Shown: positions 12,951 to 25,589, numbered from the stretch's first letter. The stretch is 64,000 bases of DNA from Brasenia schreberi (GCA_036023115.1 JAYKKT010000064.1:4459501-4523500); one strand, 5' to 3'. Notes: generated from the sequence alone by a model not told the origin. Made by a program: numbers and translations.

Positions 12951-14285
12951 TTGGGTACATGAAAAAAAAATGGATTTTGAATCTATCTAAATGTTTACAG
13001 ATATGCATGTAGTATGAGTTGTTAGAACTTTTGTGATGTCAAATACCAGTATGAGTCAACTTCATTTTGAAACCCAAAAGTACTATGTTTTGATGTTTCT
13101 TTGACAAGAGTGTTATATTTTGATGTTGAAACTATATGCTATGAAATTGAGACCATTATGTACTGTAATTTTCTTATTTGAGATGTTAAGATTGTTGTTG
13201 AAGTTATATTATGTCAAAATTTGTATATTTCAATTTTTACTAAGTTTTACATTATATTGTTATACTATGCTTTTCCTGTTTCTATATCTTTCTGTTTGTA
13301 CTCACTGTCATATGTTAAGTATTAAAAATGCTTAACCATGACAAACGTATTTTTCCCCTAGAAACACTTGACAACTATAACAAACACTGAATACTTGTAT
13401 TTTTTATGCACAATAATAACCCCAAGAGTCTTTCAAATTTAGGAAGAGGTGAATCCCTTATCACTTCCAAAAACTCTTATCTCTTTATATATATATATAT
13501 AAAGTGGCAAAAGCTTGTGTACAATGGGCAATGATGCACACTCGCATAAATGGGTAGCCCCACTACAATTATTATAGTGGGATCCGTCCATTTGTGCCCT
13601 GCGCACACAGAAGGCCAGTTGTTCTCGGTCTTAAAAGCTTGCTTGCTCTCTGCTACTTTTAAGGTGTGGTTTCAGAGCAGAACCAACGATTAGTTCTGCG
13701 TTATTGTCTCCTTCCATTAAATGTTTTTAGGTCTTTCTAAACAAAATATGATCTTGCTTGTTGGGAGTTATACGTTAAAATAATATGATTTATCACATTA
13801 AAGACTAAAGAATCATTGCAGTTGATCCCACTTAGTTTTACATAAAAGGGAATGAAAACTTATAAGCCACGAACTATTATTTCCATTGCATAAGAAAACT
13901 GTTACTTATATGCAAAAAGTAAGAAAAGAAAGATCTCTCTCTCTCTCCGCCTTGTGTCTGGTTAAGGATTACGCGGGTGGCAGGTTCCACTGTACAAACT
14001 GGGTGTGCAGGCAGTTTGCTGAATAAGCCAAAAATTTTGAAAAATACGAGAAAAAATACATATAATGTGATTGAGTTCGTATCAGATGTAGCTTGAATTC
14101 AAACATGAAAGCATTATACTTAATTTAAATTTGATTTGGTTTCGAGTCCGTTGAATAGTGAATATAGATTTGGATTTAGATTGGTCATTAGTGTCTTTTC
14201 TGTCACATTTTTGTGTTCGCGACAAGGGTTTCATTAATGTCATGTCATCATGTTACCATCAGGAGTTCTTTTCTAAATTTTGGCC

Positions 14286-15881
14286 CTAGTACATATAAGG
14301 ATGCACGTCCCTACAACGAAGATGATCATACCATAATTTACAATTGAGATTTTCTCTTCTTTTTATTGATTTGAGAGAATAGTGGCGAAGGAGATGAGTT
14401 CGGCTGGTGTGTGCTTCATGTTTGACCGACGATTGAGCTACGTTATCACGGATCGAGATCGAGTCAGTGATGCTTTGTGCGCATGGTTTTCGAGTTTGGC
14501 AGAGATCAACCGTGATAGAGTTCATGGTCTATAAAAACAACATGATTTAGCCTTCTTACCTTCTCGAATGTCCTCATCTGAGGAAGATGGTGCTTCCTTG
14601 AGGTCTATACATGAATTACTCGGTACAAGAGCAAGAGCATTGTCCACCGCAAGCATCTTCCTACTAGCTTCTTTGCGATCTACTTCTATTGGAAGACCCT
14701 TCTTTGAGAAATGGAAGCACGGAGGGATCTCATTCTCCATATTGCACGACTCCGGCTGGAGCATCGGGGTCTCCTCATCCATAGCCTGTAAGGCGTCGAA
14801 GGAGTTCGATACCTTTGATTCCGTTGCTACAACTCTTTTCCTCCATTCTTTTCTTCTTGTGATCGTGTGCCACTCTCACGGTCGTGTTGAGTTCTAAATT
14901 TCTTAGAATTTCAATGCAAGTCTGCGAAGGTCGGACGGTTTGGTTCTTTTTGACGTCGTCAATGGCTAGGAATTCCCACCAAGGTAAGTCGCAACACCAA
15001 TGAAGAAATCCTCTCGCCAGGGTTCAGATCAGGTAGACGGATCCAAACCGGCAGTGTGGACGTCACTTCTAGCTTCCCCTCCATTTCCCGGTTTCCAGCG
15101 GTTCGCCACCAAGGTTCTTTCGGCTAACTTCCATCCCCATTTCCTCAAAGTGATCTTCACATCCTCCTAGTATTGAACCTTAATAAGGAATAATAATCCA
15201 TTCTTCTAGGCAATGAATTTGATGTTAAAAATGTTTTACCATAGTTATCGAAGGTTCTCAAAGATGAACTCTAACTCCTATCATTTTGTGACGGTACGGC
15301 AAAATCTGCTGGTAAGGTCCATTTCCAAGGTTCCATCCACCTCTCGTAGGTTTCTCTTGGAATGAAGAGATTGTTTTGATATTCTACCACTCGGACTGCA
15401 AGCATTTCCCCTTGCGATTTGATCGGAGAACTAAATATCCTCCGCCACCACCTGCGACCGAGTGTGGAGTTCTGATGGCGGAGCTCCACCATCCTTCCCC
15501 ATAGATGGTAGCTGCCCGTTGCCTCGGGGAGCTTTGTTCGCTCCTTCAGGGAAAACCACAAACAGGTAGCGGGCAACCCAACAACCACCATAAATGGTTA
15601 GTGGGTGTCAACTTCAAGGGATGAAGCATGCTTGAAGCCCAAAGTGAAGCTTGAAAGCCAATAATATACCAGGACACTTGGTTGAATTTCAAAAAACAAA
15701 TAGCAAATAAATACATTTTCCAAAATAAAAAAAAAAACTCCTGCTTCAATAAACTCTGGCTGGTAAAAGAACCAAACAGAGGTTCGTCAACTCTTATGGT
15801 CTCATTCATGTTCGGCTCTTTATTCCATTTGAGTTGAGCTGAACATGAGCTATTCGTTAAAACTGCAACATTTCCAAACAA
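14286..15881 (-). pseudogene. Broken minus-strand reading frames of unknown origin
   Basis: Minus-strand frames lie at about 15881-15546, 15591-15271, 14782-14522 and 14525-14286. Their composition is protein-like and not random: one has a basic and aromatic stretch with GRRWWRRIF, then VVEYQNNLFIP and ETYERWMEPWKW, and another has an acidic, serine-rich SSSDEDIREGKK tail. They overlap or shift frame relative to one another, and no single intact frame joins them. No domain is recognised. A decayed transposon-encoded protein or a decayed host gene are both possible. Confidence 0.3.
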
Positions 15882-15899
15882 AATATTAGGGGCGGAAAA

Positions 15900-16650
15900 A
15901 GGTAATTTCTTTATTAGATATTAAGTCTGCATCTAATTTTTATCCATTTTGCTTGTAAAATTGCAACATGTGATTATTCAGTTACACTACACTCGCCCAA
16001 TTTGTTAGTTAACATGGTTTGTATGTACATTAAACGTTCTACATGTTTCCCTAAATGAGTTGATATGACCCGAGCCCAACACGAATAAGCTTGTCCATGT
16101 TCATCCTATTTAAGGCATCAGCTCATCTTCCAGTCATTTGCATCACAAATAAGCTTGTCATGAGTTGAACCAAGCTGGATCTGCCATCGAATTAAAAACT
16201 AACAAGCATGCTGGTCCAACATTAAGTAAAACCCATCTTTTACCCCAAAAGCATCCCCAGTTGCAAGCCACATAAAACAGACATACTCACAGGCACCAAA
16301 ACTAGTATGTATTTGGAGATGAAACTCGTCCACAAAGCTTATTCTTACCATTCACACAGCATAAAACACTTGAGAGAGAGAGAGATCCGATTTGAAATAG
16401 TTCATTAGAGTCCGGCATCCTATCTTTTAAGTTATCAGATAAATGAATACAAAAAGGCGGATAAACATGAAACAACAGATTAGCACATAATTCAGGCCAC
16501 AAACAGCCTACCAACAAATGACAGCAGAAGAAATAGCTGCAGCATTACGCAAATGAATGATGAATGAAACAAATAAAGCTCATGAGGTGAAAAGATAATG
16601 GGCATGAGCTATGCACACAACAATTTACCAACCGACTTTCAGGAACCACT
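15900..16650. other. 3' flank of the bZIP gene
   Basis: AT-rich sequence downstream of the bZIP stop on the minus strand, with a short (GA)n run near 16372-16385. It probably includes the bZIP 3' untranslated region. No other gene is seen. Confidence 0.4.
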
Positions 16651-19600
16651 TCAAAAAGTAGTACTGCTTTCACTAGCAGATATCGAAGAGCCTTCCGACT
16701 TAACATGCCCACCTCTACTAATATCAAGACCCTGCATCCGTCCGATGGATTCCTGCTGGATATTTTCAGAAAGCACATGCGCATGTGCAAGCATTTGGTT
16801 GTTAATGGCCAACTGTGATGGATGAAACTGCGGTTGAAGTATGTTGTGGCGAGTTGCTTGAGGTCCGCCTGGAAAGGAAGCTCGATTCATGGGCATATGC
16901 TGTCCCCCCAAGTTAAATCCCTCAGCAGGGTTCGGTACTATTTCGCCAGTGGCAATCTTCAGCATTTGAACTTCCTCCCTGAGGGCGTTATTTAGGGCTG
17001 CAAATGTAAGCAGATGATTGGAATTATTCAAGTAAGCATATGAAGACCGGCATGTAATAGCACATTGTCTCAGACAAGATTAGACCAAGAACAAAGCCAA
17101 CCCTTTCTAGTGTGGGCTTGGCTACATAGATTCTTCGCCTTCATCCTGTGTTGACAAGGGCTAAAATAAGTTCAAAGCAAAATCTCCTTTATAACCTTTT
17201 GAGGAGTTCAAATTCAAAACAAAGATCTGTGATGTTGACAAACTTCACAAATGATTGGTTGAAGATCAGCATATGGAAGAACCCGACACAGTACTTGGAG
17301 CATTTTTTCTGTCCTAATGCAGACATTTACCTGACAAAAACTAAAGTTTAAACAGCTTGATAAAGAATTTTTTCCATCACAGAGATGGTAGCTTGGCTGT
17401 GAATTCAAATCACTGATATCCAGTCTTTTCATAATGAAGGAATCTTGAGTTTCATGCGTTTCTGATATAAAAATCAGGTTGTTTGACAAATCTTGTGATA
17501 AACCAACAGAAATAAGGTTCCCCATTCTATTTTGTTCACTGAATCCGTTCAATGACAATGACGCTGCACTAAAATAGCATGGGTCTTTCCTGGAACAAGA
17601 AAATGAAGCCAAAAGCCACGGCCTCTGCAATAAGGAAATCTAAAAGTGAAACTGAACATACCATCACGTAACTGAGCTTGCTGTTCCATTGCCTGCAACC
17701 GAAGCTCAAGTTCTGCATTCTCGGCAGTCAACCCATTTGTGTCTCGCTGTCCAATAATAAAGCTATTATATCTTCAATATGTTCTAAAAATGGAAAGATA
17801 ATTTAACAAAATAAAGAGTTCCAAAAGTGAAGCCATGATTTTCCCTTGGGACAAAAAAGAGACGCATTGCTTAATGTTACATAAAGCTGCGGTTACATAA
17901 ACTAACTACTTTCCATAACCAAGATATTCATGCTTTACTGACAAATTTTCCCTGGGATGCGAAGGTTTGGGAACATACACAGCTATATATTGAACTCAAT
18001 AACCACCTAGTTTCAAAATGGCTTAATTTAAACTCCAAAGCTAAGACATCGTACAGCTCCACCACAATATTGACTTTCAATCATCGTAATTCTGAAGTCA
18101 GCGGCATGTTAAATTATCTATTTTGCTAGATTCATGCTTGGCATACTAACAAACAAATACAACGTAGGAATCACATGGTTTGAATTTGCAGTGGAGCTGC
18201 AGATATAAACTACTTCTCGCAGCTAGCCAGCAAACATGCACCAAGATGTTCGCCGACAAATAGACACTATGTTTGACGTTGTATAAAGGGTCTGGATATG
18301 CAGCAAATCACCTAACTCCACCTATATTGAGGGCTTTCCCTTGCATAGATAGTATCATGCCAAATAATGGAGGAAGATTGTGTTGGATACTTGGCAGGAC
18401 GGAACTTGTTTGATCTTTTACCTTGGCAATCTTTCCAGCACTGGTGCACTGACCCTATCAGATTACAGAAGTTAAGCATGGGTTGAGAGTAGTACTTTAT
18501 GGGGTGACATTTTTCAAAGTCCTCATGTTGCACCCTACAGCTGACCACTAGTGTTGGAAATGGAGGTGTGGTTAACGTGGTGCAACAGATCATCCAACTC
18601 ACAAACCACCTCATAATGGCACTACTTGTTCTAAATGTAAATGCGCAAATACCCACAGTAGCTTGCAAAGGTTCCATCATCATGTATTAAATCCAGTACT
18701 CCTAATCCAGAAGGGAACAGCTTATAGTGGCTGTATTATTCATTTTTCTGTATTCACGAGTGAAATAATGACACCAAAGAAATCTATGCTTCGAGTGATT
18801 TGAAACTGAAGTGCAGCATGTCATTAATTGAGCAGCATAAAGAATTCAGTAAACCTTCAGTCTTAAAAGCTTATAAAAACTTACTCTTTCCAAAAGAAAT
18901 TTCTTTCTACTGGCAAAAAGTAAGAATTGATCTAGGAAAGATTTAAACTAATCTCCCCAAGATAGGTAAGTGGATATTCTGAATTAAGTTTCAAAAACTA
19001 ACCATAAGTTACAGCTAACCTGGAATAGGGTGAGTTGAGCTGAAAGAGTAGTAGCTTCTGTCTGAAGGTTTTGCACCTTGCGCTCCAGTTCCAACATATA
19101 TCGAGCCTTTCTTTCTTTCGAGCGAGCAGCAGACTGACGATTAGCCAGAATCCTAGGAACATGAGAAGAAACCCAGAATTAAAATTTTAAGAGAAACTAA
19201 ATTTTAGTAGATCAAAAGAATGGTTTCTTGTGATGGACTCTGTTTGCCCATAAGCAGAAGAAGCACAATCAGCTAATGTTGCATAACCATGAAAGCTGTA
19301 ATCTATTTCACTTTTACACATATGTAGACATAGCTACTTGTCTGGACAGGTATAACGTTCTGGACAATTATTTTGAATCGGAAAAGAAATTGGTTCTTTC
19401 ATCCGTATGTCTTACAAACAAAACTGGATCTATTTGGACATTAAAGAATAACTTTACCAGAACATTGTAAGGATACCAGCAACACAGATGTATTTGCTTT
19501 CACAAAACCATAGATTTTCCTCAGAAAAGCATGATGTCGGAAACCTTTCTGCAGACCCCATGGCAATGGAAACAGGAGATCTCTTTCCTGGGACCTCAAT

Positions 19601-21243
19601 TTCAGCACCTACATTCAACTCCATGCTGAATCTTTTCACATATAGGAGGTTCAAATTTATTCTCCATTAAGGAGGCTGTGCAGCAGCTGCTTCCTTGGAG
19701 TGTCCTTCCACATGTGACACTACAAATCACCTGATATGTGCTCTTGCATGCAGTATTGCTGTTGGGAATTTCTGATGCATCCCTCATGCTCCACAAACAT
19801 TTCCTTATTCCTTTTGACTTTTTAATTTCTCTAACCAAATACAATTACTCGTCTGACACAAAGTTCCCCAAAGTTTCCTCCCTAACCTCTTTTCTATTGC
19901 AATCTGAACATGGAAACCAAATCGCTCTATAGTGGAACTTAGACTCCTTTCCATTTTGATGTTCCTACGCTCTTTGGTAACTGGGATCTCATGCATGAGG
20001 TCATCCTCAACTATTGTGGCTATACCAGTCATAGAATTTATCAGATGCTTAACTATTTTCATTCCTCACTCTGACTAGATTATCGGATTCAAACCATTTG
20101 TTACTTTTTTTATGTGACCACCGTTCTGACTATGTTACCTCAAAGAATCAGGCAACCAAACCATGACAGAATATTTTTTGACGATTCCTATCACTGTAAT
20201 CCGAAAGCTACTATGACCTAAGCTACTTTGCAAGTTTTAGCTAGCGGTTTAATTCAATACACGACCATGTACTATCTTTTCCTACTACGTACAGTGCAAG
20301 AAACCACAAAGGTTGAAACATTAATCACAAAAGAACAATTAAAGAACCACACCTTACAATCATCATCACCAACATCATCCTTCGGTTAAACAGCTACATC
20401 TCGTTTTAGATAATGACACTACAACCAACCGCCAACATAAATCCAAAACTTGGACCTACATCAAAAGTTTGCGAAAGACCATCCCATCAAGCAGGTTTCT
20501 TTTCCTTCTTCAGATCTTTCAAACTTTAAAATTCAACCAGCAAAGTTGATTAACATACATCACCCAACAAACCAAGAAGGAAAAAAGAGTGAAAAAGAGA
20601 AAAATAAGAAGAAACCACTTGACTATCAACGTCATTAACGAATCAACAGCTCCACAACATAAAATGTCCAACATATCGCCGATCAGACGGCAGAGTCGAA
20701 CACCCATTTCAAAAAACAACAAATTCGAAACGGATTGTTCAATTCAGAAGAAAAAACGAAGAGAAAATGGAAGATCAAGAAACCTTACCTCTTGGCTCGC
20801 TTCGGATCGAAGGCCGCGAGCTCGGCGAGCTTCTCGGCCGACATTGCCTTCTTCACATCCGTCATTTCCCCGAACAACCCACCCGATTTCATGCACGCCG
20901 ACCCATCTACGGAATTGCTATGCCGGTGCCGCGGATTCCTCGCCGCCGGCGGAACCGGGCCGTCCACATTCCGGCAATCCTTGGACGAGATCTCCAGCGC
21001 CTTCTTGCCATCCCCCGACTTCGAATCGTTGCTGGTAGTGGACGATCCGAGCTTCTCTATGTCCATGAACGTGCAGAAGAGATCGTCTCCATCTTCTTCT
21101 TCCTCCTCTGCCTCCTCCCACGTTCTCGCGACGGCTGCGTTAGAGGGAGCGGCGGAGAAGGCTGTCCCCGGGGGAAAGGCGGCGATGTCACCGGGGCCGA
21201 GCCGGAGGGAGGCTTCGGATTGGGATCGCCGGTGGTGCATCAT
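16651..21243 (-). CDS. Group I bZIP transcription factor, four exons
   Basis: Exons 21243-20789, 19152-19020, 17746-17662 and 16997-16651 join cleanly at GT-AG sites into 339 residues. The basic region straddles the first junction and reads [17 protein letters not shown]. Asn156 and Lys164 give N-x7-K, where most bZIPs have N-x7-R; this lysine marks plant group I (VIP1, RF2a, PosF21 relatives). A long leucine zipper follows, with [20 protein letters not shown] and [15 protein letters not shown]. Near the N-terminus HRRSQS fits the H-x-R-x-x-S site used for 14-3-3 binding in this group, and [11 protein letters not shown] is a second typical group segment. The C-terminus is rich in Gln, His and Asn. 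The predicted role is a nuclear DNA-binding regulator, perhaps phosphorylation-controlled. The start is the first ATG in a frame closed upstream, and a TATA box lies 122 bp before it. The exact group I member is not assigned. Confidence 0.93.
17096..17150. repeat. Possible degraded RTE 3'-end relic in bZIP intron 3
   Basis: CTAGTGTGGGCTTGGCTACATAG resembles the GTCGGCTACATGGATTC 3'-terminal block of the RTE elements further along the window, with several mismatches and no (CAA)n tail or target-site duplication. It is a weak match and may be coincidental. Confidence 0.25.
18421..18537 (+). pseudogene. Degenerate 5S rRNA copy in bZIP intron
   Basis: About 116 bp follow the plant 5S rRNA almost from end to end. 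CCAGCACTGGTGCACTGA matches the region around CCAGCACTAATGCACCGG. CAGAAGTTAAGCATGGG matches the internal-promoter segment CGCAGTTAAGCGTGCTTGGG. GAGAGTAGTAC is identical to the functional gene, and AGTCCTCATGTTGCACCC matches the 3' end. Many substitutions and a T-rich interruption make it non-functional. It lies on the strand opposite to the bZIP gene. It is either a dispersed 5S pseudogene or the head of a 5S-derived SINE (SINE3 type); no body or tail is obvious downstream. Confidence 0.75.
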
Positions 21244-21364
21244 GATGTTTGCATCCGTGAGGGATGTGAGGGTCGCCCGCACACTTATTTCACCATGGTA
21301 TTCAAGGAGGAGACCAAGAGGGAGGATCGCCCGGCGAAGGCGGTGACCCTCAGAAAAGAAAGAA

Positions 21365-21371
21365 ATTTATA
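21365..21371 (-). promoter_or_regulatory. Candidate TATA box of the bZIP gene
   Basis: TATAAAT on the minus strand lies 122 bp before the chosen bZIP ATG. This spacing leaves a leader of about 90 nt and supports a start in exon 1, arguing against an upstream coding exon. Confidence 0.5.
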
Positions 21372-21389
21372 TTGAAGTTGCGGCCCCAG

Positions 21390-21470
21390 AGAGGCGTAGC
21401 TCAATCGCACTCCACGAGGTCAGGAGTTCGATACCAGGGTATGCATCTTGTACGAGTCTCGAACCGGCAG
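21390..21470 (+). repeat. SINE-like unit in the proximal bZIP promoter
   Basis: Box A GCGTAGCTCAATCGC and box B GGAGTTCGATACC are only about 17 nt apart, so the unit is internally shortened. It starts about 20 bp upstream of the bZIP TATA box and points away from that gene. Confidence 0.5.
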
Positions 21471-21474
21471 TTTG

Positions 21475-22200
21475 AAAGTGTGCCTTCTCGTTTACTCAGA
21501 ACCATGAACCCTGACCTAGACGTGGCCGGGTTTCGAACTGATCTGGCCGTTTTATTCAAACCCCAACCGGGAAGAGAATAAACTAAAACCGAATCCAGAA
21601 CCGGGGACCACCTTATGCGGTTTTAGTAGGGATGTTCATGGGACAAGACGGGGATCAAAGTCCCATCTCATCCCTGTCCTTATCCTCGTGATGTGATGAG
21701 ACCAAAAACGCCACGGATTCATCGAGAAAAAGAGAAAGGCTCAAACAAAGGTTTGAGCTCGCTATGAAACTTAATGTACCTATAATGTATCCAAATTGAA
21801 ACATATGAGATGAAAAATGACAATCAGTTCATGAATTCAAAAAAAGACAATACTTTCTTTTATTTATTTTCTCTTATAATCTAGAATCAATTAGAAAAGG
21901 AATTGAGACCCCGTTCATAGAATGGGGACCTACTACCCTTTCTCTGCCCCAATACTTGCTCTCCCTATTCTCATTTCCATTTTTCAAATCCATCTCGTCG
22001 ATCATATGACGCAAAAGAGATGCCTTTCCGACGCCCCATCTCCTACGAATCCCCTAGCAACTACAGTTAAAGATAGACTCCCCAAAGGAATCATAGACAA
22101 GGAAGAACCAGAAGAAGTATAACTTCGAAAAACATATCGATTTCCATAAAGCTCGCCGATCCAATCGCTACCCATTTTCTATCTCACAAAACCCAGTAAT
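21475..22200. other. Divergent intergenic region between bZIP and ATL
   Basis: The two genes are transcribed away from each other and share about 1 kb. No further gene is seen. CpG-containing sequence at both ends may be promoter. A weak TATA-like AGTATAAC lies near 22114-22121, about 115 bp before the ATL start. Confidence 0.4.
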
Positions 22201-22235
22201 ATTCACATCGCAGAATCACCGGCGATCGACGAGGG

Positions 22236-22772
22236 ATGGGAATCGGACGGCGGGCGTTGCTCGAGCCGGGGCATCCGACGGACGGGAGCAGACAGCCGAG
22301 GGCTCCGTACGCGAGCGGTGCGAGCTTCGACACCAACATGGTTATCATCCTCGGGGCGCTGCTCTGCGCGCTCGTGTGCGCACTCGGGCTCAATTCGATC
22401 GTCCGGTGCGCATTCCATTGCGGGGGTCGCCGGCCGGCAGCGCAATCCGGCTGGGGGAATGCGGAGATGGGGCTCAAGAAGAAGGCTCTCCGGGCGATCC
22501 CGGTGACGGAGTACTCGTCCGGGGGGAGAATTCCGTCGACGGAATGCCCCATCTGCTTGGGCGAGTTCGCCGACGGGGAGAGGGTTCGCGTGCTCCCGAA
22601 GTGCAACCATGGCTTCCACGTACGGTGCATCGACACGTGGCTCGCGTCCCACTCGTCCTGTCCCACCTGCCGGAGTTCGCTCCTTTCCCCCTCCGGCGCC
22701 GCCGCCGCACGACCTGCCGGAGACCACGTGATTAACGTCGTCGTAGCTTCCGAGTCTCCTCCGGCTCGGTAG
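22236..22772 (+). CDS. ATL: ATL-family RING-H2 E3 ubiquitin ligase
   Basis: An intronless frame encodes 178 residues, typical of short ATL proteins. A hydrophobic helix at about 35-58 ([18 protein letters not shown]) is a membrane anchor. [13 protein letters not shown] segment at 79-90 sits where ATLs carry the GLD-type motif. The RING-H2 follows with ligands Cys104, Cys107, Cys123, His125, His128, Cys131, Cys142 and Cys145, and Trp135 in CIDTWL, the E2-contact position. Family knowledge: ATLs move ubiquitin from an E2 to membrane-proximal targets, often in defence or carbon/nitrogen signalling. The absence of introns and GC-rich coding sequence are normal for the family. The substrate cannot be inferred. 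All ligands are present, so the protein should be active. Confidence 0.93.
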   Translation: MGIGRRALLEPGHPTDGSRQPRAPYASGASFDTNMVIILGALLCALVCALGLNSIVRCAFHCGGRRPAAQSGWGNAEMGLKKKALRAIPVTEYSSGGRIPSTECPICLGEFADGERVRVLPKCNHGFHVRCIDTWLASHSSCPTCRSSLLSPSGAAAARPAGDHVINVVVASESPPAR

Positions 22773-23229
22773 CAGGTCAGACCCTTTTGGGACTCTATGG
22801 TTCATTCCGTACTTGAGATTGTTTTTTGTCCTTTTTACTTGAAAAAGTCCGTGGTTATTTGAGGTGTATAAAATGCGGGTAGTGTATAGATTCCAATGTC
22901 TTGGCTTCTTTTTATTTGAGGCCAATGCTCCATTGTTATATTTTGTTCTGGCTTCTTTTTGTTTGATCTAAAGCTCTCTCTATATAGAGAATGAGAGAAT
23001 AGTTCATGCGCACATTCATTGATAATCTAATATTCTTAAAAATTAAACAATTCGACAGTTGAGTGTATTTAATGCACAAAAAATATTTTTTGCACATTCA
23101 TTCATGACCTAATATTCTTAAAAATTGAACAATTCGACACTTGAGTGTATTTAATGTACAAACCCAAATATTTTGCCTTTTAATTTAAATTTCAATTGTA
23201 TAGAATTTTGAGATTGTTTAAGCTTATGT

Positions 23230-23337
<108 letters not shown>

Positions 23338-23813
23338 CAAGCCAGTTGAGAAATGCTGAGCTTAAATTGTTCGAACGTAACTTGAGCTTGTGACTAGGTC
23401 GACTGACTTCGAGTCTATCATTTTCTTGGCAACTTGAGTCGAGCTTGCTTGTACTGATTGATTATTATTAGAGAATCACATGCAATGATCCTTTGCTTTT
23501 CACAATTGTAGGGTAGAAAACAAACGATGGGATCATGACTGTGTATTGAGGATGGCCTACTACTGTCCTCTAAACTCAAATTTAAGAGAGAGAGAGAGAG
23601 AGAGAGTTGAGCTACACAATGTTGCTGTCGAAACCTGTTTGTACAATTTGAGGTACATGGCAATAATTAGTGATGCATGCATGTGAAGAAGCAGCTTTTC
23701 CTTTCTTTAACTGCACGCCTAAATGACGAAGAAATCTACTAGGAAACTTGTTTCCTTTACAAAAGTCATAATTTTCAATTATCATGGAAAGCCAGCCCTT
23801 TTCAATCCCTCTC

Positions 23814-23818
<5 letters not shown>

Positions 23819-23877
<59 letters not shown>
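23819..23877. repeat. (TA)n microsatellite
   Basis: About 29 uninterrupted TA units preceded by CTCTCTCTTT. Confidence 0.95.
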
Positions 23878-23880
<3 letters not shown>

Positions 23881-24321
23881 GATTGGATCATACTCATGAT
23901 TGACCCTTATAGGCAGATTTCACCCAAAATCTAAAAAAAATCTTTGATTTGCATAAAGAAAAACATAAATATTTTGTGAACAAGTATGCCACAAGTGAAA
24001 TATAAGTACACTTCATCTCAAAAAAATTCTCGATATGCTAATGCTTGTTTATGTATTATCATTATTTATTTGAGACCATGAATGTACAATGAATATACAT
24101 GAGCAAATATGCCATAAATGAGAATGATCATGTTTTCATACATATATAGATATAGATATATATATATATATACGATTAAATTTATATTTAAGAAAATATC
24201 TTGATACTTTTTGTAGGTACAATAAATGCACCTGTTATTATTTTCTTTTTAACTTAAAAATCTCAATCTTTGATCTTCATTATTTAAAAGTTGAGATTTT
24301 AAGAAGATTAGAGCATGAATA

Positions 24322-25533
24322 CAACAACAATAACAACAACAACTAAGCCTTTTCCCACACTAGACGGGGTCGGCTACATGGATTCTTTGTTTCCACATAT
24401 CCCTATCGTGTGTCATGTTAGCAGTTAACTCCCAATAAGCTAGATCATTCTTTATTGTTTCTTTCCAACACTTTTGTGGTAGTCCTCTACCTCTTTTAAT
24501 ACTTTACAAATTTAGTTTTTCTAACCTTCTTACAGGTTCTTATGTTCTCTCATTTTATCCTCTATCGGTGCCACTCCTAATTTGTTTCTAATAGCCTCAT
24601 TATGTATACGGTCTTTTCTTGTATGACCACTCATCCATCTCAACATCTTCATTTCTGTCACTTACATTTTTTGTACATGTTGATGATTAACTGACCAACA
24701 CTCAGAACCATAAAACATGGCAGGTTTAATTGTTGCTCTATAATATTTACCTTTTAATTTTAATGGTATCTTCTTATCACAAAAAATACCTAATGTTCCT
24801 CTCCATTTTAACCAACCAGCATTGATTCTATGTGTAACATCTCCATGAATTCTTCCATGACTCTGAAAAATTGACCCTAGGTGTTTAAAACCTTCCTTTT
24901 GGGGAATGCAATATGTGCCAATTTTAATTTTCATATCCTCTGAAGTAACCACAAGATCAAACTTACATTCCATATATTATGTCTTTGTTCTACTAAGTCA
25001 GAGGCCATTGCTTTCTAATGTTTCTCTCCATAGTTCCAATTTTCTATTAACTTTTTTCTTAGACTCCTCTACTAATACAATGTCATATGCAAATAACATA
25101 CACCAAGGTACTTCATCTTGAATATGTTTTGTTAACTCATCCATCACCATTATAAATAAGTATGGACTTAAAGTTGATCCTTGATGTAACCCAATATTAA
25201 CTTCAAAGAAGTCTGTCGTTCCTTCATGAGTCCTCACACATGTTTTTGCACCATCATACATGTCTCTTATAAGGTTAATATATGTCAATGGGATACTTCT
25301 TTTTTCCAAAGTTCTCCAAAGAACCTCCCTCGATACCCTATCATAAGCTTTTTCTACATCAATAAATATCATGTGAATGTCTTTCTTTTTTGCTCTAAAA
25401 TGTTCCATAAGACGTCTCAAAAGGTGAATCGCTTCAATAGTAGATCTGCCTGACATAATCCAAATTGGTTCTCTGTTGTACTTGATACTTGTCTTAACCT
25501 ATGTTCGATAATTCTTTATTAGACATCTCAAAC
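24322..25533 (-). mobile_element. 5'-truncated RTE LINE with 16-bp target duplication
   Basis: The element reads on the minus strand and keeps only the 3' part of the reverse transcriptase. Frames at 25456-24998 and 24973-24662 carry [25 protein letters not shown] and the palm motif as FAYDIVLVEE, in which the first Asp of ADD is Tyr, so the enzyme would be dead. Its 3' end has the CTAGTGTGGGAAAAGG block and a TTG-rich tail. GATTAGAGCATGAATA flanks it perfectly at 24306-24321 and 25534-25549, proving target-primed insertion. Stops and a frameshift show it is inactive. Confidence 0.92.
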
Positions 25534-25589
25534 GATTAGAGCATGAATATGTATGTGAATTATTGAAGTATCAAGTTAATGATTTATAT

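Larger units (their letters stand above)
12100..14280. other. Intergenic DNA, no gene seen
   Basis: It contains a SINE-like unit (12729-12830), the GTAC-rich inverted repeat at 12929-12950, short TA runs and one short GA/CT run near 13934. Open frames are short and AT-driven. Confidence 0.5.

Noticed and set aside
20735..21375. Plus-strand open frames of about 200 codons over 20735-21375
   Set aside because: They are antisense shadows of the GC-rich first bZIP exon, whose own translation carries group I bZIP motifs and correct splice sites.
22203..22925. Minus-strand frames of 160-240 codons opposite the ATL gene
   Set aside because: They are GC-driven shadows. The plus strand has the complete RING-H2 ligand set and membrane anchor.
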